DNA from: Micropterus salmoides
Taxonomy: Eukaryota > Chordata > Actinopteri > Centrarchiformes > Centrarchidae
NCBI RefSeq assembly: GCF_014851395.1
Contig: NW_024040152.1
Coordinates: 18,962,308-19,026,307 of the forward strand
DNA: 64,000 bases
Direction: 5' to 3'
A model generated the notes under the pieces. It made no database searches, had not been told where the DNA came from, and saw only the letters and a list, made by a program, of their open reading frames with translations. Below, one piece after another: positions 1-13,300 of this stretch. Each line of letters starts with the position of its first letter. The stretch's first letter is position 1. A program made the translations under genes and the position numbers.

Positions 1-1559
1 GTGGAGCTGGACAGCAGGACACAACTCTGCAGGAGAAACACAATTCTTTGAATATCTACAAGGCTGGACAGAAATTATAAAATGCAGATTATTTATTTAA
101 AACTGCAAAAATCATAGCAAACCTGACGTTACTCCTGTCCACTTTCGCATTGACCATGTCCCCTGCAATATCCACATAACACGCACCTGGACGCCCATAG
201 ATGCTTGTGCGAACTGCCTATGAGCAAACAAACAGAGCAAAATTTAAAATCACATTTGTGTTAGTATAATCCAATTACACAATATCTTTTTAGTCTACTG
301 TGATAAAGGAAACAAGACTAACAAGGACCAGACAGCAAATGTAACAATAAGCTGGTGTATTACTTTTTCTATCACTGAAGGGATGGCTTCAAGACTGCTG
401 GGTCTAGCAGAGAACTTGCTATAAAGGCGACATGCTTCCACCTAGTAACAAATGAAAAACAGTGTCAATTTAATGAAGCGTCAACAGGCAAGAACTCCAC
501 ATGAAGTGGATTAGGCGTGAGCAATGTACAATCCTGAGTCAAATTCCTCGTATGTGTACACATACCTGGCAATAAAACTGATTCTGATTACCTGAGGGAA
601 CTCCTGAAAGGCTCCTGCTGTTTCCTGGTTTTGATCCGAGGACCCTCCAATAACAACCACAGGCCTATGCAAAGGCAACATGCACTTACTACAGGATATG
701 ACCAGGGCCCACAGGAGAAATGTTAAAACTGCACACACTGCCAGCTGCATAACAGCACCATCAGTTTGTGGAGTCATACCAGCAGTTCATGTTAGCGTTG
801 GCCATTCCACCCAGAGCATGAATCAGTCCAGGTCCAGACACCACCAGGCAGGCACCTGGTCTAGAAACAAATAACCACAGGGGACAGCAACACGTGAGAT
901 ACAAACTGACACACCAGCTGCTGACATTATTCTGTTCAGTTCCTAAATGTCTTACCTCCCAGTGAGGTATCCAATGGCGGATGCTGCATAGCATGCCTGT
1001 TGTGTGACAGAATTCATTTTACATTAAAATATCATTGTAGGTGGGTTGTTAAGGATCATAAGTGCAGGTGAACAGCAGTGTTGCATAATGATAATAGCTT
1101 TATTGTTTTACCGCTTGCTCGTTGCGCATTCCCACATATCTGATCCCTGCAGCCTGTGCAGCCATGGCCACTTCAATGACGGGAACACCAACTATCCCAA
1201 ACATATACTCCACCTTCTGCAGCGAGAGAAATTGCTCTTTAAGAAATCGACACTGAAATATAAGAGTTTTAAGAAGAGGTGCGGTTGTACAGCGCAATTA
1301 ACTGCATTTGTAACTTCACATTGTATAAAAGCTTACACTGGACAGCGCTGCACTTGAACTCTAACACAGTTTTTTGGCAGCCATTACAAGCTTACACTGT
1401 TGAATTTAAGTCCAGACCACAGACTGTATATAAAAACGTCCAGACACAGCAAGTAAACTTACAGGATAGCAAAGCCTACTTCTTCGCAATGTTTGTTAAC
1501 TGTCTTACCTGATTCTTTAGAGATTCAGCAATTAGCTGAGCTCCTGTCACTTCGTCCAT
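1..1559 (-). CDS. hacl1: 2-hydroxyacyl-CoA lyase 1, 5' part of the gene (exons 1-8, partial)
   Basis: Reverse-strand exons: 1509-1559, 1112-1216, 956-996, 780-860, 592-664, 364-441, 123-217 and 1-26 (cut by the window edge). All junctions are GT-AG and the reading phase is continuous for 183 codons. The start ATG (1557-1559) opens MDEVTGAQLIAESLKNQ. Exon 2 encodes VEYMFGIVGVPVIEVAMAAQ and MRNEQA, the thiamine-diphosphate N-terminal domain of the HACL1/oxalyl-CoA decarboxylase family, including the conserved Glu of the RNEQA motif. Later exons give PGACLVVSGPG, VIGGSSDQNQET, FSARPSS and GRPGACYVDI. In this family the enzyme cleaves 2-hydroxyacyl-CoA to a shortened aldehyde plus formyl-CoA during peroxisomal alpha-oxidation of phytanic and 2-hydroxy fatty acids. 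The C-terminal peroxisomal signal lies outside the window. Exon 8 is inferred from the acceptor at 27-28 and from phase. Confidence 0.93.
514..590 (-). repeat. Dispersed fish repeat abutting the hacl1 exon 5 donor
   Basis: Read on the minus strand this begins AATCAGAATCAGTTTTATTG and continues with an 'acacatacgaggaatttgact'-like core. That is the start of a repeat common in teleost genomes. A second copy lies at about 41550-41640 on the plus strand (TCAAAATCAGCTTTAATGCC, then acacatacaaggaa). The repeat begins within about two bases of the GT of the exon 5 splice donor (exon ends at 592). Its class is not known to me. Confidence 0.6.
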
Positions 1560-1760
1560 GGCTATTAGCTGCGAATTATTACACTGTTGTGGACCTACAG
1601 AGACATAAGTAAGGACAAAAACTGTCATGAAGTGTTGCAACTGCTAAATCAACTACTTCGTTTTGGACTTGTTTGCTATCACCCGTCCCTGAATCCGCCC
1701 CATTCCCATCACTTCCGCGTTACAAGCCAATCACTGGAGCCACTAGTCGTGACCTAAACA
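1560..1760 (-). promoter_or_regulatory. hacl1: Probable hacl1 promoter and 5' UTR
   Basis: About 135-175 bases upstream of the hacl1 ATG, three standard housekeeping promoter elements fall within 40 bp: a GC box (CCGCCCC, 1695-1701), an ETS-type site (ACTTCCG, 1711-1717) and a CCAAT box (AGCCAATC, 1725-1732). No TATA box stands out. This is inferred from motif clustering and position; the transcription start cannot be placed. Confidence 0.45.
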
Positions 1761-1942
1761 CGAAGCACAAGACGTGTACCCATCAGACACTGTTTACACA
1801 TAAGTTTAAAGCACAAATAATGTTCTGCCACCAAACTTAATATTTCAACCTGCCCTGGTTTATTTAAATTAAATATTTAATTCACTTATCATATACATAT
1901 TACGCCACGTTGAGAGAGTTTAATGCTATGTTGTAAAGAGCC

Positions 1943-2164
1943 ATCCATCCGTCCATCGTCAACCGCTTATCCTGCGTACAGGGTCGCGGGGGGCTGGAGC
2001 CAATCCCAAATGACATCGGGCGAAAGGCGGGGTACACCCTGGACAGGTCGCCAGTCCATCGCAGCGCCACACATAGACACACAACCACTCACGCTCACAC
2101 TCCCACCAAAGGACAATTTAGGATCAGGTATCAACCAGTGCTAACCACAGTGCCGCCCTTGTTT
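1943..2164. mobile_element. Retroposed LINE-tail or SINE-like repeat with 9-bp target duplication
   Basis: It begins with tandem CCATC units, followed by a 'cttatcctgcgtacagggtcg ... ggcggggtacaccctggacagg ... cgccagtccatcgcag' core. This core is very widespread in teleost genomes and is usually attributed to the 3' end of L2-clade LINEs; I assign that from memory. The insertion is flanked by a perfect 9-bp direct repeat, TAAAGAGCC, at 1934-1942 and 2165-2173, as expected for target-primed retrotransposition. It lies between hacl1 and the ankrd28 3' end and has no coding capacity. Confidence 0.65.
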
Positions 2165-2173
2165 TAAAGAGCC

Positions 2174-4108
2174 CTAATTATATAATAATATAATAATCAT
2201 TATACTGTTTAAATCATTGATGTTTTAGAAGATGGCTAATCAGTGTATCACTTGTCATAGGTTGTGAAAAACATCTCTACAACATAAAGAACATAAGTCA
2301 GAAGAATTCAGTGGATAGTGGACAATGCATAATAATGGCTCCCATACTAACACTCTGCAATTCTACTACTGATTTTATAATAACTAATGATACATTTTAC
2401 AGTAGTGCCCAGAACAAGACTGCACACAGAACATAGAATTTACAAATCATAAAAGGCACACTAGATTATTGAGAAAATAATTAAGGGTCAGTATAAATCA
2501 AATCTAGGATAATGTCCAATTGAACAGCAGGCAAGGTGCAATTGGTAAACATTTTCAAACAAATATATTTTAGTCACCACAAAAAATATAAAATGGAATA
2601 TGACAGGTAGCCCATATTAATGATGACCCTGTTCTATTAAAGTGTCCCAGAGACATAACAGTTTGACAGTAAGCATACACATAGCAGGACCCTGAAACTG
2701 AAGCAGCTGAATAGAATTCAGACATTTATTTTACTACGTTGTGAAAAATAACTATTAAAAGTGCTTCAAGTGTGTATTGTATTCAACAGAATTAAAGGCA
2801 AAACTCCATAAAGAAGCATTATTAAATAACTCATTTCTTTATTACTCATAAAATATACAGCAATCTCAGTACTGAAAGAACTCATTGGAGCATTGAATTC
2901 ACAGTCATAATTTCTATATACATGCTAGTTTCATCCCTCTTCAAGAAAAAGCAACAAAAGAAGAAGAAAAAAAACAACTTTCCCACTCTAATGAATCTAG
3001 CAAATATATTGTACATATTTCCAGTTAAAAGGATTTTTCAACAGGGGACTTTTGAATCACGGTAGGATTGAGTGGTTTCTTTTTTCTAAAGTTCAAGCAA
3101 GCAAAACCTGTCAGCTAACATTGCAAAATAACATTCAAACAGAAGGAAATCAAATGCTGTCTTGTCATTGGTTTACAGTGTTTCTTCACACAAAGCTGAG
3201 CCTCAGATACCTCGGTACTGGATCAGTGCTTTTTACAAATGTTTCATTACTTACCTAGTGCGCATCACTGTACTTTCACAGCTGCCTCTACAAACCCTTG
3301 TTTTCTCAGTAACTAATGAAGGCACAAAATGAACACATAAATAGGAACCGAAAGTACAGAAATAATTTATTCTTGAAAGACTAAACCGCAATGGACAATA
3401 TACAAAGGTAAGGTTGATCAACTTAAAAATAACCTGGTGTACATATCAAATGCTTTTTAAAATTACTCAGATCAGTAAATCAGATTTTTTTCCCTACAGG
3501 ATAAGAAGTTTAAGACATGAACACGGCTATATTAAAACTTTGATCTCAAAAAATAAATGATCATCTCCCTGTGTGACATACAGACTTGAAGGACTAGTGC
3601 ATTCTGATGGATGTAGTGTGCGGATTTCAACCTTATCTAGCTCATCAAGACAATTCAGAAATGAAAACTGGCTCCTCTGATAAACCCCCGAAAAATCTCA
3701 AACTCATTTACACAGTTAAAACTGGGATTAAAATGCATCCATGTCTTTTGGTCCCTGTTGGTTTAGCTCTCTGTGAAGTGCTACCATCCATCTTCAGCAT
3801 CTTATTGCTGTACAAAAGTCGCTGTCCGCCCAACCAGTTTTTAGCACTCAAGAAGTCAGTGTTGGTAAAGCAGCGGTTACTGAGGTCCAGTATCAGCTGA
3901 AGGACACCTGGTGCTGGATGAGGTCGGGATGAGTGTGGGCCAGCCTGCTGCACCTCCTCCCTCTCTCTTGCTCTCTGGTAGGGTGGGGTATTAGACCTCT
4001 TAAGGCTCCTGTGGGGGCTTTTCTCTTCTTCTGCCCTCCCAAGCTGGCGGTGGCTGATTTTTAAGACACAATGTGTGTGTTTATGCATTTATCGCTTCAT
4101 CCTGTCCC
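2174..4108 (-). other. ankrd28: ankrd28 3' UTR and hacl1-ankrd28 spacer
   Basis: AT-rich DNA downstream of the ankrd28 stop codon (minus strand), with no supported gene. Candidate AATAAA polyadenylation signals on the minus strand read TTTATT on the plus strand at 3366-3371, 2838-2843 and 2725-2730. A long 3' UTR ending at one of these is likely, but the true cleavage site cannot be chosen from sequence. Open frames here are short and resemble no family. Confidence 0.4.
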
Positions 4109-7100
4109 TCAATAGGTCTCTGAATCAGAGTCATTGAGCTCCTCATCCTTGTAGAAGCCATCGTGATGGCTGATGTTGTTGAAGCTGCAGTATGAGCTGT
4201 GTTCGCTGTGCAGCATGGGCAGGCTGTCGAAGGTGACGCTCTTGGAGGGGCTGGTAGTGTAGTGGTTAATGGCACTGAAAGGGAGGGCGGGTGCCGGGGC
4301 GCAGGGGGACACAGGCATCATGGTGGCCAGGATGAGGGCTAGGCAGTCTGCCACATCTTTGTTGGGGGCACAAGCCAAGGCGGGTGTGTAACCTAAAACA
4401 AAGACAGCGCACTAGTCTTACATTTTCAATAAAAATAATACACAGTGCTAGTTTCTAGCATCAGGAGTAATTACATGGTTTACAGGACAAGCAATGTGCA
4501 TGAGCTATTTTCATTATCAATTAATCTGCCCATTAGTTTCTGATTAATCATTCTGTCCATAAAAGGTAGACAATAGTGAAAAGTGCCTGTTAAAATTTCC
4601 TAAAGGTGATGATGTTTTTTCCCCAAAAAGTTCAAAGACACAGAGTTAAAAGTTTAAAAGCTTTAAAATTTTAAAACCTCACTATACTAAATACTATAAA
4701 AATAATATTGCGAATTTACCGTTTTCATCAACTGCAAGTACACTGGCTCCCTTTGCAAGCAACTCTTGTACCACCACAGTCAAACCATTTCTTGCAGCCA
4801 CGTGCAGAGGCCTTAAAAGGAAGATAAAAGATGGACGTGCCAACAGACAAGTCAATATTTTACAGTTTGTATCTTTACATTAATAATTCAAATCCCCACA
4901 GTAATCCACCAACGTTACCACAAGAGACACTAATGTAATACAAGTGATACATACGTCTGTAAGGCGGCATTAGTGGCATTTATGAGGTTTCTATCTGTAA
5001 TCTTCTCCAATATCAACAAGGCACTGGTTTCATGTCCCTGCAGAAAACAGATAAAGTACAATGAATATAAAAAACAACCTGTAAATAAACATTATTTGTA
5101 GTATTTAAACAGTTACTTCTAGGGACATAGCTTATATTTGTAGAACGTAAGAACACTGCCACCATATGGTAATACATACCTTACTGCAGGCGAGATGAAG
5201 TGCAGTGTTCTTCACAGCATCCTGCAGAGTGAGATCTGCTTTCGCACTGCTCACCAGCAATTCTGAAAGTTGACAGTGAGAAAGATGAATTTTATTGGAA
5301 AACACAATAACGTTAATTCAATACATCGCTGATTATTATATCCCACAGTGATATTTTCAGCCGGTGGTTAAAGCAGAGAAGCTTTCATACCAACAGCATT
5401 TGTTTGGCCATTTTCAGCAGCCATCATGAGTGGGGTCTTCCCTGTGGCATCGACACTGTTGACCTGTGCGTTGTGGCTCAGCAGCAGCTGGAGACACTCT
5501 ACATGGTCAGTGAAGGCTGCTGCATGTAGTGGGGTCCTGCACAAATAACATAAAAACAAGGCTCATTTTTTTTTTATGAAATAGTCCATCAGGCAACTTT
5601 GTCTAGTATTAGGAAACTCTTGAGGGTGCAATTTCTGGTTCTACTTGTCTTCATGAGTGTGTATACCTGTTTTTACTGTCTTTGGCATTGACAATGGCAG
5701 GGCCCAAAGTGTCTATCAGCATCTCAGCTGCACCTTCGTTGTCATGGATCCTAAAAAGAAAAAAGACCAGTTATTTCATCTGTTAGCGGTTCTGTCCTCA
5801 AACGCATTAATCCAGACAGCTCTAGATCTTACACAGCACAGTGGAGGGGGCTGAAAGAATTGCCTTCGGCCTTGTGAAAAACCTCTTGTTCCAGCAAAAC
5901 CTCGACACACGTATCGTGACCTGCAGGGAAAGAAAGAAAGCGTTAACCACATCAAGAGCATATATTACTATAAACAGATATACATTTCCATGACTAAAAT
6001 TTGTTTTTTTAAGAGGTCTTCAAATCTTAATCTCTATACCATTGTAGCAGGCCCAGTGCAGTGGGGTGTAGCCTTGGTTGTCTGTTAAGACAGGGAGTGT
6101 TTCCACTGATTGGGCAGCATGCAGCAGGCCTCCCAGTACCCCAATGTGTCCACACGCTGCTGCCAGGTGGACCGGTGTACGCCCTTTACAGTCTCGCACC
6201 AGGAAGTTGGCGCTGTGCTGTAGCAAGGCCTCCACACATTCCTCGTGGCCGGTCACCGCCTGTGGCCAGAAAACAGTAGATGCAAATGTAAATGCGCCGT
6301 ACTTGTATTGCGCCTTTCTAGTCTTTTCGACCACTCAAAGCGCTTTTACACTACATCTGCATTCACCAGTCATACACATTCATACACTGAGCCTAAGAGC
6401 TCAAACGGAAACTAACATTCACACTCACTCATACACTGGCGGAATATGGCGCCAGGGGCAATTCAGGGTTCAGTATCTTGCCCAAGGACACTTCGACATG
6501 CAACCAGGGAGAGCCAGGGATTGAACCGCCGACCTTCCGATTAACGGCCAACCCGCTCTACCTCCTGAGCCACAGCCGCAGTCATTCGTGCATTTCAAAT
6601 GATCTGATGAGAGCTGACCAATATTTTGGATGTTGTTTTTTGCTTCCATAGACAAATGGGCAGGCCCAAATCTAGAATCTGAGTTTACAACTGATTAAGG
6701 TGAAAAAAAAATCCATATTTGTATAGTTATAACATGTCTGGCAACATCTCAAACATACGCACAAGCACATTGATGTGAACGGTAAAGTGGATAACAAAAG
6801 TTTAATTTAATATTTATTTTGGCAGGAAAAAGTGCACTACACACACAAAAAAAAATCAACAGTTAAAATTAGGGTCACAATAAAAAGCAAAAACAGTACA
6901 TATACAGTATGTGATACGTGTATGTAAGAATGTAAGGTCTGCTTACTCCTCTATGTAGGGCTGTCCTGCCCCACTTATCTTTGGCTTCTACACTGGCCCC
7001 CTTATTTAGCAGAGAATACACACAATCTGTGTGTCCACTCAGGACCGACAGCATCAGGGGCGTTCTAAGAGATAACAGACAATGATGTCAACAATTACTT

Positions 7101-7268
7101 TAGAATATGAGGGAAAAAAATAAAAAAAATCACCAACAAATTTTACTTACTGGCCATTTCCATCTTGAATGTCTACTGCACTTTGAAGATCAGCATTTCC
7201 TATCAGCAAACGCAAACATTCTGAATGACCATTAGTAGCTGTAGGGAAAGAATAAACACTCCATTAGC

Positions 7269-7320
<52 letters not shown>

Positions 7321-10300
7321 CAAATTCATGAGCCACTAACTCCTGGTTCATACCTGCAGCATGAATGGGGGTTCGCTTCAAGGTGAAGTCTTTGACCAGG
7401 ATGGATGCTCCCTGGTTGATTAGGACGTCAACACACTCTACATGGCCCTTAAAGGCAGCCAGGTCTAGGGGTGTGCGCCCTTGGCTGTTTCTCACATCCA
7501 GATCTAGTAGAGACTGCACTAGAACCTCCATAGCTTGGTGGTGACCATGGTATGCCTACAAGATTGATTTACCATGAATATGTTAACACAAATGAGATGA
7601 GATTGAGGATAACGCCATGATAAGGATAATGGGATAAATAATGATATACATTACTCACAGCAAGGTGCAATGGGCTGACGGGGGCTCTGACATCAGAATC
7701 ATTCAGGATGTCTGTCCCTGAGGTTTCCATTAGCTGCACAAACCAGGTACTCAAGTTAGAACCTACTTCAGATACAATCACTTACTTAGCTATGAAGCTT
7801 GGGATTACAGATATTGAGCATTGTGGCTTACTCTGAAGGTAAAAATCAGACAAAAGATCTGCACAGTTTGAGCAGATTGACCCGCAATCATGTAGATCAC
7901 AACCACCAGAGTGACAAATGTGTCTATAAATATACTTGCTTTGTGATGGTTATTTTAGTTGCTTTGTTAAATTAAATTTGCTGGAAGCTATCACAGTACA
8001 TTGTGCAAATCTTTTCTGTTTGACATTTCCCTTCAGTTTGATTGTGGCATACTCTACCAACATAAAAAACTCCAAACATAAACAAGGAACAAAAGTACAA
8101 ATTCAACTCACCACATCTAAAGGTGTTTCACTTGCAATCTGTACAAGAATGGAAGAAGCGGCAATGCAATAAACATCATTACAATACAGCTTATATGGCA
8201 TATATAAATAGCATATCTCCAATATATGGAGATGCTGGTTGTTATGCGTCATGTACTCTGGAGTGAAGTTCTCACCAGCTCCAGGCAGAGGCGATGTCCA
8301 TACGCCGAAGCGTAGTGCACAGCATTATAGCCCTGATTGTCCCGGATCCCTGGATTTGCATCATTTCGCAGTAAATATTCCAGGCACCTGCAGACACAAC
8401 AAAGAGACTGTAGTTAAGGAAACACCATCGTCTTTCAAGTCTTGAACTGTTACTTAGCATAGCCAATAATGCCACTGAGCTTGCATCCATGAAAACCCCT
8501 CAAACATAACCCGCCTCCCACATAGCCATCTCCTCCTTTAAGAAACTGAATTTTTAAAAAGTGTTACTGACTTTCCATCTGTGTCAGAGGCAGCGGCGTA
8601 GTGGAGAGGAGCGCAGCCCCGCTCATCTACGTCATTGACGCTGGCCCCAGAGCCCACCAGAGCAAACAGGCACTGGTAGTTACAGTTGGCAGCAGCATAG
8701 TGCAGAGGGGTCCTGGAAAAGCAAACATGGCTGAGTTCCCTGTTCAAATTTTACCAAGATACTAGCGTAGCACAAACCAAATCCACAATTAAATGCTTCA
8801 AACCTGCCAAAGCTGTCCTTTCTGTTAAAGTCTGCTCCCGTGTTGAGGAGAAGATTGAGACATTCCAGGTTTCTGAGGGGTTAGCGAGATTATTATGAAA
8901 GGACACACACAATGGTAGTCTTTTTGTTACAAGTCATGAACTACATCTTAACACTTGGTTATATATTAATAATACTATTGAGCTGTCCTGTACTCACCCT
9001 CCAGCTGCTGCAGCATGTAAACAGGTCCTTCCAAAGTCATCAGGAGTATCAATATCAAATCCTGCATCAAAGTAAAGGATTATGAACAAGATCCTGCATA
9101 CTGTATATGAGGTTTTACAGTAGAACTGTTGTACAGGTTTTAACATTTTGGTTATCAGTGAAAGACTTGCTCACCTGAAGACAGGAGCTTTCGGCAGCAG
9201 TCAGAGAATCCACTGAGAGCAGCCAGATGCAATGGGAACATGCCATGAATCCCTCGTCTGAAAAAGACACAATTGTTATATATTGATTTAGCCAGAACAA
9301 CCTAAATATCAGTGGTAGGGTAGAATATTTCTATTCATTGTACAGAATCATCTGTATCAGTTACATAACATACACTGCACGTCTGCTTTGGAGAGGTCTA
9401 AACTTGCAACTCATCCACGATGTGTAAAATTGGAACGGCTGCTCGAAGTGTTGCTGAAAAAGGGCAGACAGGATCACTTACTTCGCAGTGTCAGCTCTGT
9501 TGGTGATGAGGGTGTTGATGAGGAGCTCGTGTCCGTATCGAGCTGCAATGTGCAATGGTGTATTTCCGTTCTTATCTTCACAGTCAATCTCGGCACCTTC
9601 AGAAAAAAAAACACACTAAGCAGTTAGCTGGTGTTACACTGAGAAGCAGTTTTGGTTTTACAAAACAAGCATTGACAAATAAAGTCAGCAAGGCTGAATT
9701 TTACGAGGAGCTCACCATTCTCAATAATTGCTTGAGACCTAGAAAACCTCCCGTGGATGGCAGTCATGTGAAGTGGAGTCTTACCATCTTTACTCTGAAG
9801 TGAAACAAAAACATGGTGGTATCACAATGCAGGTCATTACTATGGCTTTCAGCTATAACAGGGTATATACAGGAATCCTAAAGTAAGATTCAATAACTTT
9901 AAAGACCTTTTCAACATATTCTAGCATAATATTACAAAATGTATTAAAAGTATATTGTTAATGTAGTAGTAAACTGTTAGTTTGATATTATTATTTATGT
10001 TGCTATATTCATTATAATTTCATGTAATAGTACAGTATATAGCTAACCACTATTATAATATTAATTCCAGTTACAGCTGTTCCATTTTGTGTTTTATAAA
10101 AAATTTTATTCATTAACTTTGTGCAAGAAAAATGCTCTGTATGGTAGCCTAGTTAATCTTAAGTAGGTTAGTAACTTGTCGATAATCATAACCATTTATG
10201 CAGAAAGATGAGTTCAGCATTTGAAAAGTTTGTTGTAGCAAATCAAACTTTTTTAAAAATCCTGTTCCATCCAGGCTGTGATTGATCTGTTCACGAAAAT

Positions 10301-13300
10301 TGACACTGACGAGCACATCGGCTTTATGAAAAGTTGAACGTGTTTCAATAAAAGGGGTCGATTTAGCCAAATAGCCAGCTAACGTTAGCCAAACCAATAC
10401 ACTGCTTATATTTTCCCTGTTATCTTCTGTCTTACCGCTTTACCTGCTGATGGCACATCTTGCTCTTGTTTTTGAGTAACAGGGCTGTTCAAGCGGCCAC
10501 AGAGCTCAATCCGACCATGTTTTGAGCGATTAGCATTGGGGGTCCGACATAGTGGAAGATTTTGGTCGGCTGTAACTGTTACTCGTGAATCAGTTTTCTG
10601 GTTCGCACGGATCTATTTTTAAGAGCGTATGAGAGTGAAGTGCTGCACGCTAGATCCCTGCGCCTAACGTTATACAGAAGAATCACACAGTCACTATGCC
10701 CTGCCTATTTAGTAATTTTGGCTATGCAATATAAATAAATACACCCACCCACACTTTTAGCATATAAACTCTGGTCAAAAAGGATTTTAACATTGAAAAA
10801 AATATCTACAAAATTTAATACCATGTTAAATGGCGATTAAAGCCATTAAAAAGTCTTAATTTTCACAAAATTGATTTATTAACTTTTAAGACTTTTTAAG
10901 ACCCCACAGACACCCTGTATAAAGTATATTCCCCAAACAACAGGATCCAAAAGACTACAAGAAGTTAGAAAGCTGCATTTCTGGAATTCACCACCCAAAA
11001 AAGGAGGCACAGTAAAGTTTTACTGCAATTACATTAACATAAATAAACACTTCACACACAAGCAACAAGTGTGTGAAGTATTAACCACAAATATTCAGTT
11101 TTTGTTTTGACTGTCAATAGTACTAGTGCAATTATTTCTCAATCTGTTTCTGGAAAAGGAGTGCCAGTTATTAAGAAACCGCTTTCCCAGATCATAATGA
11201 CTAACCTTTTTGTCAAGTAATCAGGGTTAAAACAGTGACATTGTGGTTTTTACTCACCTTGATGTTGACGTCGGCCCCGTTGCACACTAGGAGCTCCAGA
11301 CAGAGCGCCCCATGGCGTGAAGCGGCGGTAAAATGAAGAGGTGCGAAACCCTTCTCGTTCACCTGATTGACGTTAGCGCCGCAATCAATGAGCTCGTTCA
11401 CCACCACGTCCTGCCCGTTGTAGCAGGCCACGTGGAGGGGTGTGTTGCCATAAGCGTTTGGCTCATTGATCTAAATGGAAAGATAAACAGGGAGTAGAAA
11501 TGACACCCCTGTCGCTCATCAAGGCAAACTGGTATTATACGGTCACTCCTTTTATAAATAAACCAAAACATGTTTCAGGACAGGTTATGTGTTATTACAT
11601 TTCTGTCCTCTGCTGATCATATCCTAATATCTAGCAGTGTCTAAAAGCTTGTGGGTGGAACTCACATCCACCCCCAGGTCCAGGAAGTATTTGACAACGC
11701 TGATCATTCCACTGGAGGCTGCTGCATGTAAAGGGGTGTAAGATTTCTTATCTTTGCAGGCCACCTCGGCTCCGTGAGATGCCAGCAGCTTCACCACTTC
11801 TATGTGGCCTGAAGACAAAAACAGAATGATTTCATTACATACATTTCATACGTAAATTTCATTGGGTTAAATCACAACATGAGTGTTCATTTTAAAATGT
11901 AATTTTGGTGTCTTTATTAAATACTGGAGAAAAAAAATGTCCTGTAGACTTTCACTGAGCATAACATAAGAGGAACTCCTAAAATTATACAGAAAATGAA
12001 TAATGTGATGTTGAAATGTATTACCCATGTAGGCTGCCCAGTGGATTGCACGGCGGTCCCTCTTGTCAAAGGCATTGATGTTTGCTCCTCTGGAGAGCAA
12101 GAGCCTCACCATCTAACAGTAGCAACAGAGAAAAACAGAGCAATCAGGAAATATGTCAAGGGAGGATGCAACCTGAACACCACTAATTCAATCAATGTGG
12201 CAGCTCGTATAACCATTGATGATGGTGTTTAATGTCTTAACACTTAGCCGATGGACTGATTATCTGGTCTACACCACATGCATGCATACAGTTTACTTCA
12301 GTTTAATCTGGTCTCATAAATTAGATGAGCCTCAACAAGGATATAAATTGTTTTTTAAATTACTGAGAAAATGTGAGTTGATTAAAGTTTGACATTTTGA
12401 ATGCAATGACTACAGGCAGATCAACAGGACAAGAAGACATAAAGCATGCAGCTATCCATTACTGGAATAACCACAGACTTGCACTTGATTTGCATAAACA
12501 CTTCATTAGACTAGACATTAACGCCTTTAAGATAACTCATTTGCATGCAAGTATATGATTGCAATGATTCATTTGCATGCAAGCATGTGATTGGACAAGC
12601 AATGACTGTTCACTTAGAGTCACTGAGTGTGTGAACACAATTTATGGCTGACAGCTTGTAGTGTTAGTCTGCATGCATGTGGGAAAATGTGCTAATTTCT
12701 AAACAAGCTATGACTGGTTCATTGAAAAGCAGCTTTATTGTTTGATGAGCTGTGGCTTCGACAACTTCAGAGTTTTTCTTGGCGTTTGGATTTGTGCAAC
12801 TGACTCCTGGATCAGAAGGCTAATTATTATCATCCCATCAAAACTCTTCTAAACACCAATATAACAGAAGCTTAGCTTAGGCCCCATTCACACTACTCTG
12901 TTTTAGTTTACAAAATGGAGAATTAAAACGAGTACGATGCGTTTTGGAGTTGATCCGTCTACATTCAAACGACTGAAAACGCACAGCTAGGGCCTGTTCA
13001 GGTACACTGGACATGCGCATGCCAGCGTAAACAAGAAGCAGATGGTCTATTCCGTAGTTACATAAGATTTGGCGAAAGAATAAATAAATATAGACCAGCC
13101 TTTTTTTTTTTTGCATGCACCAATAACGAGCTGGGACCGTTACTGAATGTAACACGGGAGTGTGGGGACAGAAATCAAACTGGGAGACGTTGCAACGTAC
13201 ATAATATTTTAATAAAAATACGATGTCAAAAACCCGGTCAGTAGCATCGTGTTTCTGCTTTGCAAGACCCAAAAAACGAAATTAATATTAAAGCACTTCT

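Noticed and set aside
7232..7531. Reading the ankyrin frame onward into a run of alternating Tyr-Ile residues
   Set aside because: This is read-through past the splice donor at 7353 into the (TA)n microsatellite of the intron, not protein.
12880..13260. Possible MITE (ggccccattcacactactctg ... cctgttcaggtac) in an ankrd28 intron
   Set aside because: The left part resembles ends of fish DNA transposons, but no matching inverted terminus or target duplication was found. Not enough to call.
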